From assembly GCA_009379925.1 (NCBI GenBank), contig WHSU01000026.1, positions 1-45,533 on the forward strand: 45,533 bases of DNA. Direction: 5' to 3'. The notes beneath the pieces are model-generated. The model worked only from the letters and a program-made list of their open reading frames with translations, made no database searches and had not been told where the DNA came from. The position numbers were made by a program, and so were the translations under genes. Below, piece after piece: positions 39,140 through 45,533 of the stretch; the stretch's first letter is position 1, and every line of letters starts with the position of its first letter. This stretch comes from Dehalococcoidia bacterium. GTDB lineage: Bacteria > Chloroflexota > Dehalococcoidia > UBA2979.

Positions 39140-42100
39140 ATGACCGCCGAAGCCACGCCTCCGCGTATCCGCCCGGTCATCGAGGGCCGCGGTCACGCGC
39201 CCTACGCCTCCGTGCGCACGGCGCTCGATGTCCTGCACGGGCCTCCGGCCGCTCTCGACGCGCTCGCGTCCGAGCTCGCGGCAGGACTCGAGGGCGGCGC
39301 CGAGGACGTGCTCGTCGACAGGCCCGGGCGGCTGCTGTTCTCCACGGACGCCTCGCTTTACGAGATGGAGCCGGTCGCCGTGGTCTATCCGCGCTCGGCT
39401 GAGGATGTACGCCATGCCATCCTCGTGGCGGGGCGTCGAGGCATCCCCGTACTCCCTCGGGGGGCGGGGACGTCGCTGGCTGGCCAGTCGGTGAATCACG
39501 CGGTCGTGCTCGACCTCTCGCGGCACATGGACCGGGTACTGGAAGTGAACGTCGAGGAGCGCTGGGCGCGTGTCCAGCCCGGCGTGGTGCTCGCGAACCT
39601 CAACCGGGCGCTGCGGACGACTGGCCTGCAGTACGCCGTGGACCCCGCGACGCAGAACCGCGCAACCATCGGTGGTGGCATCGGCAACAACTCCTGCGGC
39701 TCGCACTCCGTGCGCTACGGCAAGACCATCGACCAGGTGCTCGCCGTCGACGTGGTGCTCTCCGACGGCTCGCGCACGAGCTTCGAGCGCCTCGATGGGA
39801 CGGCGCTTGAGGCGAAGCTCGACCTGCCGGGCATCGAGGGCGACCTCTACCGCGGAGTCCGGCGCATCGCCGACGAGCACCGGGACGAGATCGATGCGCG
39901 GTACCCGCGGATCCAGCGGCGCGTCTCCGGGTACAACCTGGACGACTTCCTGGATGAGGGCGCCATGGACCTCGCGCGCATGGTGGTGGGGTCCGAGGGC
40001 ACGCTGGTCGCGGTCACCGAGGCGAAGCTCCGGCTGGTGCCCATCCCAGCGGCCAAGGGATTGGCCGTGCTCCATTTCGACACGGTACCGCGGGCATGCG
40101 AGGCGACACTCCCACTCCTGGAGCACGACCCGGCCGCCATCGAGCTGGTCGACCGCACGATCATCCAGCGCTGCCGCGAGTCGCTTGGCTTCGCCTCGTT
40201 GGTCGAGTTCGTGCAGGGCGACCCCGGCGCGCTGCTCGTCGTCGAACTGACCGGCGACAGCGCCGACGCCGTGAACAGCCGCATCGCCGCGCTCGTCGAG
40301 GACATGCGCCAGCGGCAGCTGGGGTACGCGGTGCACGTGAGCGTCGATGCCGGTGAGCAGTTGCGCATCTGGCGGATGCGGCAGGCTGGCCTGGGCATCC
40401 TGATGAGCGTGAAGGGGGACGCCAAGCCGCTGGCGTACGTGGAGGACGCGGCCGTCGCGCCTGAGTTGCTCCCCCGCTTCGTCGAGCGCTTCGACGCCCT
40501 CGTGCAGTCGTACGGGACGAGCGCCGCCTACTACGGACACGCCTCGGTCGGCTGCCTGCACATCCGGCCGATGGTGAACATCAAGCAGGTCGAGGGCCTG
40601 CAGGCGATGGAGGGGCTCGCCTCGGACGTGGCTGACCTGGTGCTGGAGTTCGGCGGCTCGCTGAGCGGCGAGCACGGCGACGGCATCCTGCGAGGCGTCT
40701 TCACGGAGCGCATGTTCGGCGCGCGCCTGACCGAGGCGTTCCGCGACGTGAAGCGGCTCTTCGACCCGCAGGGCATCCTCAACCCGGGCAAGGTCGTGGA
40801 CACGCCGGCGTTCGACGACAACCTGCGGCTCAGTCCGCGCACCGTGAACCTCAACCCGCCGACCTACCTCGACTTCTCCGCCGACGGCGGGATGGCGCGC
40901 TCCGCGGAGCTGTGCAACGGGCAGGGTGCTTGCCGCAAGGACGACGGCGGCATGTGCCCCTCCTACATGGTCACGCGCGACGAGGAGCACTCGACACGGG
41001 GGCGTGCGAACCTGCTGCGCCAGGCCCTCAACGGCGTGTTGCCGCCCGAGGCGCTGACGGGCCAGGCGATCTATGACGCGCTCGACCTCTGCGTGGAGTG
41101 CAAGGCGTGCAAGGCCGAGTGCCCCTCCGGCGTCGACATGGCGAAGCTGAAGTACGAGGTGCTGACGAAGCACCACGAGGCGCACGGGCTGCCACTGCGC
41201 GCCCGGCTGTTCGCCTACATCCGCGCGTGGAGCGCCCTGGGCAGCCGCACGCCGGGGCTGGCGAACGCCATCGCACGGCTGGCGCCGGTGCGGCTGCTGC
41301 TGCACCGCACGCTGGGCATCCACCGCGAGCGGCCGCTGCCGGCCCTGGCATCGAGGCCGTTCCGGCGCTGGTTCGACGCCCGACCGGCGGCCGCACGGCC
41401 CGCGCCTCGAGGCGACGTGGTGCTGTTCGATGACACGTTCACGGACTACTACCACCCGGAGGTCGGTCAGGCCGCCGTCCGCGTGCTGGAGGCGCTGGGC
41501 TACCGGGTCGTCCTCGTCCCGCGGCTCGGCTGCTGCGGCCGGCCCGCGATCTCGAAGGGGCAGCTCGGTACGGCCCGCGAGTGGGCACGGCGGAACATCG
41601 AGCGCCTCGCGCCATACGCCGAGCGCGGCGTGCCGATCGTGGGGACGGAGCCATCCTGCCTGCTCACGCTGCGCGACGAGTACCCGGAGTTGCTCCCCGG
41701 CGCGGATGCGCGTGCTGTCGCGGGACAGGCGCTGCTCCTCGATGAGCTGCTCGCGCGCCTGGCCATCGAGGACGGCACGGTGGGCGAGCTGTTCGCCGAC
41801 CGCGGGCCGCGGCGCGCGCTGGTCCACGGGCACTGTCACCAGAAGGCGCTCGCCGGCATGGACGAGACGTTCGCCGTCCTCGCGCTCGTCCCTGGCCTGG
41901 AGGCGTCGCTGATCGACTCGCCATGCTGCGGCATGGCCGGCTCGTTCGGCTTCGAGGCAGAGCACTACGACATCTCGCGGCAGATGGGCGCGCTGCGACT
42001 CTTCCCCGCCATCGAGGCGGCGCCCGACGACACGGAGGTGCTGATCACCGGCGTCTCGTGCCGCCAGCAAATTGGGCACTTCACCAGCCGCCGCCCGCGC

Positions 42101-42145
42101 CACGTCGTCGAGTTGTTGGCGGACGCACTGGTGGACTCGGCGTAG
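39140..42145 (+). CDS. FAD-linked oxidase / 4Fe-4S / CCG-domain fusion (D-2-hydroxyacid dehydrogenase type)
   Basis: A 1001-residue enzyme joining what are separate GlcD and GlcF-like chains. Residues about 55-200 are an FAD_binding_4 (PCMH) domain (PVLPRGAGTSLAGQSVNHAV, then IGGGIGNNSCGSHSVRYG). Residues about 240-560 are FAD-oxidase_C with YYGHASVGCLHIRP and GEHGDG. About 595-665 carry two Cys clusters: CNGQGACRKDDGGMCPSYMV and CVECKACKAECPSGVDMAKL. The C-terminal third has two CCG motifs (GCCGRPAISKGQ, CCGMAGSFG) and HGHCHQKAL. Such fusions oxidise D-lactate, glycolate or similar 2-hydroxyacids at the membrane and pass electrons to quinone or cytochrome. The substrate is not certain. Start is ATG 39140. 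Confidence 0.93.
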   Translation: MTAEATPPRIRPVIEGRGHAPYASVRTALDVLHGPPAALDALASELAAGLEGGAEDVLVDRPGRLLFSTDASLYEMEPVAVVYPRSAEDVRHAILVAGRRGIPVLPRGAGTSLAGQSVNHAVVLDLSRHMDRVLEVNVEERWARVQPGVVLANLNRALRTTGLQYAVDPATQNRATIGGGIGNNSCGSHSVRYGKTIDQVLAVDVVLSDGSRTSFERLDGTALEAKLDLPGIEGDLYRGVRRIADEHRDEIDARYPRIQRRVSGYNLDDFLDEGAMDLARMVVGSEGTLVAVTEAKLRLVPIPAAKGLAVLHFDTVPRACEATLPLLEHDPAAIELVDRTIIQRCRESLGFASLVEFVQGDPGALLVVELTGDSADAVNSRIAALVEDMRQRQLGYAVHVSVDAGEQLRIWRMRQAGLGILMSVKGDAKPLAYVEDAAVAPELLPRFVERFDALVQSYGTSAAYYGHASVGCLHIRPMVNIKQVEGLQAMEGLASDVADLVLEFGGSLSGEHGDGILRGVFTERMFGARLTEAFRDVKRLFDPQGILNPGKVVDTPAFDDNLRLSPRTVNLNPPTYLDFSADGGMARSAELCNGQGACRKDDGGMCPSYMVTRDEEHSTRGRANLLRQALNGVLPPEALTGQAIYDALDLCVECKACKAECPSGVDMAKLKYEVLTKHHEAHGLPLRARLFAYIRAWSALGSRTPGLANAIARLAPVRLLLHRTLGIHRERPLPALASRPFRRWFDARPAAARPAPRGDVVLFDDTFTDYYHPEVGQAAVRVLEALGYRVVLVPRLGCCGRPAISKGQLGTAREWARRNIERLAPYAERGVPIVGTEPSCLLTLRDEYPELLPGADARAVAGQALLLDELLARLAIEDGTVGELFADRGPRRALVHGHCHQKALAGMDETFAVLALVPGLEASLIDSPCCGMAGSFGFEAEHYDISRQMGALRLFPAIEAAPDDTEVLITGVSCRQQIGHFTSRRPRHVVELLADALVDSA

Positions 42146-42174
42146 GGGGGGCAGTGTGCTGCGCGCGCGGCACC

Positions 42175-42196
42175 GGGGCGCAAAGCCTTGCGCCCC
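42175..42196. repeat. 9-bp perfect hairpin GGGGCGCAA / TTGCGCCCC
   Basis: GGGGCGCAA (42175-42183) and TTGCGCCCC (42188-42196) flank AGCC, followed by TACTAGG. It sits 30 bp after the oxidase stop and could terminate transcription. Hairpins of this kind are often interspersed in genomes as REP-like units. Confidence 0.65.
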
Positions 42197-42222
42197 TACT
42201 AGGATTCGGTAGGGAGACTGCT

Positions 42223-42615
42223 GTGGCTGCATCTGCGCGCCTCTACCGCATGATTGTGCCGGTCACCGATTTGACGCGCGCCGTCGAGTTCTACTCGACG
42301 TTGCTCGAGACGGACGGCGAGCGGGTGTCGGATGGGCGGCACTACTTCGACTGTCGCGGCACGCTCCTGGCCTGCGTGAGCGAGCGACACGCCACCGAGG
42401 AGCACTTCCGTCCACTCCCGGACTACTGCTATCTCGCGGTCGACGACCTGGAGGCGGCGCTCGAGCGGGCGCGAGCAGCGGGCGCCGACGTAGAGGCGGA
42501 GATCGACTCGTACCCGTGGGGTGAGCGTTCGTTCTACGTTCGCGACCCCTTCGGCAACCCGCTGTGCTTCGTCGACGCCTCGACCGTCTTCCTCGGCGGC
42601 CGCGTCGTGCATTAG
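42223..42615 (+). CDS. VOC (glyoxalase/bleomycin-resistance-like) family protein
   Basis: A 130-residue VOC protein with two beta-alpha-beta-beta-beta units: residues 5-60 (LYRMIVPVTDLTRAVEFYST) and 65-120 (YCYLAVDDLEAALERARAAG, then SFYVRDPFGNPLCFVD). These are metal-binding dioxygenase/lyase or binding proteins; the function cannot be told from sequence. GTG 42223 is chosen because AGGGAG lies 6 bases upstream; the long open frame before it runs into the preceding gene. Confidence 0.87.
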   Translation: MAASARLYRMIVPVTDLTRAVEFYSTLLETDGERVSDGRHYFDCRGTLLACVSERHATEEHFRPLPDYCYLAVDDLEAALERARAAGADVEAEIDSYPWGERSFYVRDPFGNPLCFVDASTVFLGGRVVH

Positions 42616-42749
42616 GGGGACACCCCGCTTGCGACTGCGGCGGCCGAGGGCGATCCTCGCGGGCGAGGAGAGGGCGGGCGATGCCTGTGAGCGAGCTGGG
42701 ACTACCGTCGGCGGTGCGTGCCTCCGGCCACCGCGCCGAGGCGTAGCCG

Positions 42750-44186
42750 GTGCACGCTGGCGTCCCGCACCGCGGTGAGCGGCCCGGCGATGTCCGCATC
42801 CGGCGGGGGCGTCGCCGCAGCCGGACCATCGAGGTCACGCGGCCGCGGGGTCCTCGTCGCGATCTGCCGGCGGTCCTCTACCTCATCATCGGCTTCCTGG
42901 GCCTGATCCTCGTCGGGACGGCCCTGCTGCTGCTCCCCTTCGCGACGAGGAGCGGCGACCAGGCAAGTCTCATGACCGCCCTGTTCACCGCGACCTCGGC
43001 TGCTTGCGTCACCGGGCTGGTGGTGGTCGACACCTATGACTTCTGGAGCCCCTTCGGGCAGGCGGTGATCCTGGCGCTGATCCAGCTGGGCGGCCTGGGG
43101 TTCATGTCGGGGTCCACGCTGTTGCTCCTGCTGCTGGGGCGGCGCATCTCCTACAGCCAGCGCATGTTCACCGGTGAGGTGCTCGGCCGGCTCGGCACGG
43201 AACGGGTGACGACGCTCCTCAAGCGCATTCTTCTGATGACCGTCATCGTCGAGGGCTTCGCGGCCGTCGGGCTGATCGTGTTCTTCAGCATCGATGCAAA
43301 CGAGGTCTCCGCGAACCAGGTGTGGCGCGGGGCCTTTACCGGCATCTCCGCCTTCAATAACGCGGGGTTTGACCTGGAAGGCGGCTTCCGCAGCATGACC
43401 GAGTTCCAGGGCAACCCCTTCGTCCTGGGGACCATCGCGGCGACCGCCACGATCGGAGCGACCGGCTACGCCGTCGTCTCCGATGTGTGGCGGGAGCGGC
43501 GTTGGCGGCGTCTGGAGCTGAACAGCAAGATTGTGCTGCTGACTTCGGGCCTGCTCGCGGCGATCGGCGCCGCGGTGATCCTAACTGACTACATCTTCCC
43601 GGGCGGCACATACTCGGACGACCCCGCGTGGATGGCCGTCCTGGGTGCGATCGTGGAGTCCCTGTACGCGCGCACCTCGGGCTTCACGGCCGTCGAGGTG
43701 GGCGCGGTCCGAGACGAGACCCTGCTGTTTATGTCCGGCCTGATGTTCATCGGTGGCGCCTCAGGCTCCACGGCGGGCGGTATCAAGATACAGACGTTCA
43801 GCTCGCTACTCTTCGCCATCGTCGCGTCGCTGCGTGGCGACGAGCACGTCCACGCCTTCGACCGCGAGATCCCGTGGCGCCAGGTCAACCGAGCGCTCAG
43901 CATCGCCCTGCTCTCGGTCGCTTTCGTCTTCGCGATCACCTTCGCGCTCTCGCACACGACGGACCGCCCGATGATGGACGTGCTGTTCGAGGTGGTCTCC
44001 GCCTTCGCCACGTGCGGCCTCTCTGTGGGCATGACCCCGGAGACGAACGACGCCGCGAGGGCGATCCTGGTGCTGGCGATGTTCGTCGGGCGCCTGGGGC
44101 CGTTGACGATCGCGCTGGCCCTCGCCGCCCGGTTCGGGGGCCCGGAACGACTGCGCTTCCCGGAAGCGGACATCACCATTGGATAA
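42750..44186 (+). CDS. TrkH/KtrB-family potassium transporter, membrane subunit
   Basis: 478 residues (start uncertain; GTG 42750 gives a 40-residue basic N-terminus). Four MPM repeats are visible by their filter segments: TSAACVTGLVVVDTYDF, ISAFNNAGFDLE, LYARTSGFTAVEVG and SAFATCGLSVGMTPETN, each with the filter Gly. The GGASGSTAGGIKIQTF stretch (about residue 340) is the intramembrane gate loop of TrkH/KtrB. It takes up K+ (with Na+ or H+) and is controlled by the adjacent RCK protein, 27 bp downstream. Confidence 0.92.
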   Translation: MHAGVPHRGERPGDVRIRRGRRRSRTIEVTRPRGPRRDLPAVLYLIIGFLGLILVGTALLLLPFATRSGDQASLMTALFTATSAACVTGLVVVDTYDFWSPFGQAVILALIQLGGLGFMSGSTLLLLLLGRRISYSQRMFTGEVLGRLGTERVTTLLKRILLMTVIVEGFAAVGLIVFFSIDANEVSANQVWRGAFTGISAFNNAGFDLEGGFRSMTEFQGNPFVLGTIAATATIGATGYAVVSDVWRERRWRRLELNSKIVLLTSGLLAAIGAAVILTDYIFPGGTYSDDPAWMAVLGAIVESLYARTSGFTAVEVGAVRDETLLFMSGLMFIGGASGSTAGGIKIQTFSSLLFAIVASLRGDEHVHAFDREIPWRQVNRALSIALLSVAFVFAITFALSHTTDRPMMDVLFEVVSAFATCGLSVGMTPETNDAARAILVLAMFVGRLGPLTIALALAARFGGPERLRFPEADITIG

Positions 44187-44213
44187 CTCTGACGACGAGG
44201 GATCGAGGCAGTC

Positions 44214-44885
44214 ATGAAGCAACAGGTCGCGGTGATCGGGCTCGGCCGCTTCGGCACCGCGGTGGCGCGGGAGCTGGTGAAGGCCGGCCATGAGGTGCTG
44301 GGCATCGACCACAATCTGGACGTGGTCCAGGAACTTTCCGCCGACCTGAGCCACGTGGTGCAGGCAGACGCCATTGACCAGGACACCCTGCAGCGCCTGG
44401 GCATCGAGGACTTCGACACGGTGATCGTCGGCATCACGGAGGTGCTGGAGACCAGCATCCTCGCCACGTTGATCGCCAAGCGCCTGGGGGTGCCTCGGGT
44501 GATCGCGAAGGCGAGGAACGAGCTACACGGCGAGATCCTGGAGCGCGTCGGCGCGGACCGGGTCGTCTACCCGGAGCGCGACACGGGGATGCGGCTGGCG
44601 CACGCCTGGTCGTCCATGGACATCACGGACTCGCTGGACGTGGTGGAGGGCTACATCATTAGCCGCGTCATGGTCCCCGAGGGACTCGTGGGGCGGCGGT
44701 TGGACGAGGCCCTGCGCGCGGACGAGGGTGTCTCGCTGCTCCTACTGGTGCGCGGTGCGCACGTCATCGTCTATCCGAGCGGCGACGAGGTGCTCGCGAC
44801 GGAGGACGTGCTGGTGCTGGCCGGCCAGACCGAAGCGCTGGAGCGCTTCTTCTCCGGAATCCGGCCCGCACGGGCGCGTACGTAG
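44214..44885 (+). CDS. TrkA/KtrA-family potassium-uptake regulatory subunit
   Basis: A 223-residue RCK protein. Residues 1-120 are a Rossmann TrkA-N domain (AVIGLGRFGTAVARELVKAG, then the acidic end of strand 2, LGIDHN, and IVGITEVLETSILATLIAKR). About 140-215 are a TrkA-C domain ending EDVLVLAGQTEALERF. It binds nucleotide (NAD(H) or ATP/ADP in relatives) and gates the membrane subunit. It is cotranscribed with the preceding gene. Confidence 0.94.
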   Translation: MKQQVAVIGLGRFGTAVARELVKAGHEVLGIDHNLDVVQELSADLSHVVQADAIDQDTLQRLGIEDFDTVIVGITEVLETSILATLIAKRLGVPRVIAKARNELHGEILERVGADRVVYPERDTGMRLAHAWSSMDITDSLDVVEGYIISRVMVPEGLVGRRLDEALRADEGVSLLLLVRGAHVIVYPSGDEVLATEDVLVLAGQTEALERFFSGIRPARART

Positions 44886-44959
44886 CACCACCGCCCTCGA
44901 TCGCCCCCGCTGCATCGCAACGAACTTGATACGCCTCGCCGATCTGTGTATATGGATTA

Positions 44960-44987
44960 TTGACATTTACGGTTGATTGCCTAGAGT
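44960..44987 (+). promoter_or_regulatory. Sigma-70-like promoter
   Basis: TTGACA (44960-44965), a 16-bp spacer, and TAGAGT (44982-44987) in an unusually AT-rich patch. No gene starts within 450 bp, so the transcript is either a small RNA ending at the hairpin 45151-45182 or a long leader of the gene at 45487. Confidence 0.5.
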
Positions 44988-45150
44988 GCAGAGGCGCGGT
45001 CTGCCGTCTCGTCAGCGTCTCGGCAGCTCCGGGCCGGGCCCCTCCCCGGCTCCATCAGTTGATGGGAAGGCTGGGGCGGACGGGCAACCACCGATGTGGG
45101 GCGGCCTTCGTCACCGCTCCCCGGCCCGTGACACCGGATGAAACACGAGT

Positions 45151-45182
45151 GGCCCCGACACGGCTGGCACCGTGTCGGGGCC
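45151..45182 (+). terminator. 13-bp perfect hairpin, likely terminator
   Basis: GGCCCCGACACGG (45151-45163) pairs with CCGTGTCGGGGCC (45170-45182) around CTGGCA. There is no T-run. It shares GGCCCCGAC with the hairpin at 38505. It lies about 165 bp downstream of the promoter at 44960. Confidence 0.65.
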
Positions 45183-45232
45183 GGATGCAAGGGGTCCACG
45201 TGCCTGCCTTGCTACCCCAGTGTAGCGCGCTG

Positions 45233-45400
45233 CGTGTCTTGACTTATGTCAGGGACACCACCGAAGGCCTCGGTCGACTCTCGATGTCCCCTGCATCCAC
45301 GCACCCAAGGGAGGTGGACGTAGGGGGATGAATCAACGTGCCCCGCGAGGGCGCGGGACGAGGCCTGACGGCCGGGTCGCGGCCCGGTCACCACGCCTCG
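45233..45400 (+). other. Hairpin-rich leader of the gene at the window end
   Basis: Three further inverted repeats follow each other. At 45233-45257, GTGTC and GACAC enclose TGAC/GTCA. At 45287-45328, TCCCCT-gca-TCCAC pairs with GTGGA-cgt-AGGGGGA. At 45360-45399, GAGGC and GCCTC enclose CCGGG/CCCGG. No ORF is convincing. The run of structures just before a gene start suggests a 5' UTR control element, but no known riboswitch class was recognised by eye. Confidence 0.35.
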
Positions 45401-45486
45401 GGCTCCCCATGCGGGATCCCGGGCCAGGTCCCCGCTTCCACACAACACCGCGCAGATCGGCGCCACGCGCCGGTTGGGAGACTGTT

Positions 45487-45533
45487 TTGGTTAAGCGACT
45501 TCTTCTTTCGCTGCTCATCGTGGGCGGCGTCGC
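45487..45533 (+). CDS. Start of an exported or membrane protein, cut by the window end
   Basis: TTG at 45487, 7 bases after GGGAG, opens a frame reading VKRLLLSLLIVGGV, with two basic residues and then a hydrophobic run, the usual start of a signal peptide or membrane anchor. Only 15 codons are visible, so nothing more can be said. Confidence 0.5.
   Translation, partial: MVKRLLLSLLIVGGV

Noticed and set aside
39059-42232. 1057-codon open frame antisense to the FAD/Fe-S oxidase
   Set aside because: It is a GC-rich shadow of the sense gene; the translation is Arg/His/Gly/Val-rich without any domain, while the sense frame has complete enzyme motifs.
1-45533. CRISPR array
   Set aside because: No regularly spaced direct repeats or cas-like genes were seen anywhere in the window.

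Overview
The window is GC-rich, with strong G/C preference at third codon positions and several GTG or TTG starts. It most resembles a monoderm, high-GC bacterium, probably Chloroflexota (Dehalococcoidia-like) and less likely Actinomycetota. This is an inference. It rests on a Tad/Flp pilus locus that lacks any outer-membrane secretin, on MMPL-type RND transporters and soluble P450s, and on the general gene style. No rRNA or marker gene is present to settle it.

Bases 1-6200 look like an accessory or decayed region. They hold a 5'-truncated Fic-domain gene with a helix-turn-helix partner, a 150-bp MITE-like element with terminal inverted repeats, and a polytopic membrane protein. These are followed by remnants of an IS110-type transposase, an EAL-domain protein and an IS630-type transposase. 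An AraC-type regulator split by an in-frame amber codon lies divergent from a covalent-FAD oxidoreductase. The region ends at a tRNA-Met(CAT)-like gene whose 3' half does not form a normal T-arm.

Bases 6250-18500 hold an unusual kinase-like/receiver pair, a HIT protein, an MFS exporter, and a ClC channel fused to CBS and RCK_C domains (one frameshift). Two tandem cytochrome P450 genes (one frameshifted) and an ABC1/UbiB-type kinase follow. Next comes a TetR-MMPL efflux operon, with a double palindromic operator and a short ORF in front of it.

Bases 18600-34500 run from a zinc-ribbon coiled-coil protein, a PAP2 phosphatase and a DUF6812-like protein, past an HDOD protein on the opposite strand, into the Tad locus. 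The Tad gene order is flp, tadE, tadG-like, cpaB (frameshifted), cpaE/tadZ, cpaF/tadA, tadB, tadC, a small ORF and the prepilin peptidase. Two unusual membrane proteins then follow with a 20-bp overlap. One is VWA-TM-FHA; the other has two J-domain-like modules without HPD, two membrane helices and an FHA-like end. Two small ORFs close the block. This accessory pair is the best candidate for an undescribed module.

Bases 34500-45533 hold a PNPOx-like protein, a CocE/NonD hydrolase, an aminoglycoside-phosphotransferase-fold protein lacking its catalytic aspartates, a DCC-family protein and a 1001-residue FAD-linked oxidase/Fe-S fusion. A VOC protein and a Trk/Ktr potassium uptake pair follow. 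A roughly 600-bp non-coding region with a promoter, a terminator and further hairpins precedes a gene cut by the window end.

Three single-base frameshifts (about 10287, 12953 and 24895) and one in-frame stop (3865) interrupt otherwise well-conserved genes. Assembly or sequencing error should be excluded before they are read as pseudogenes.
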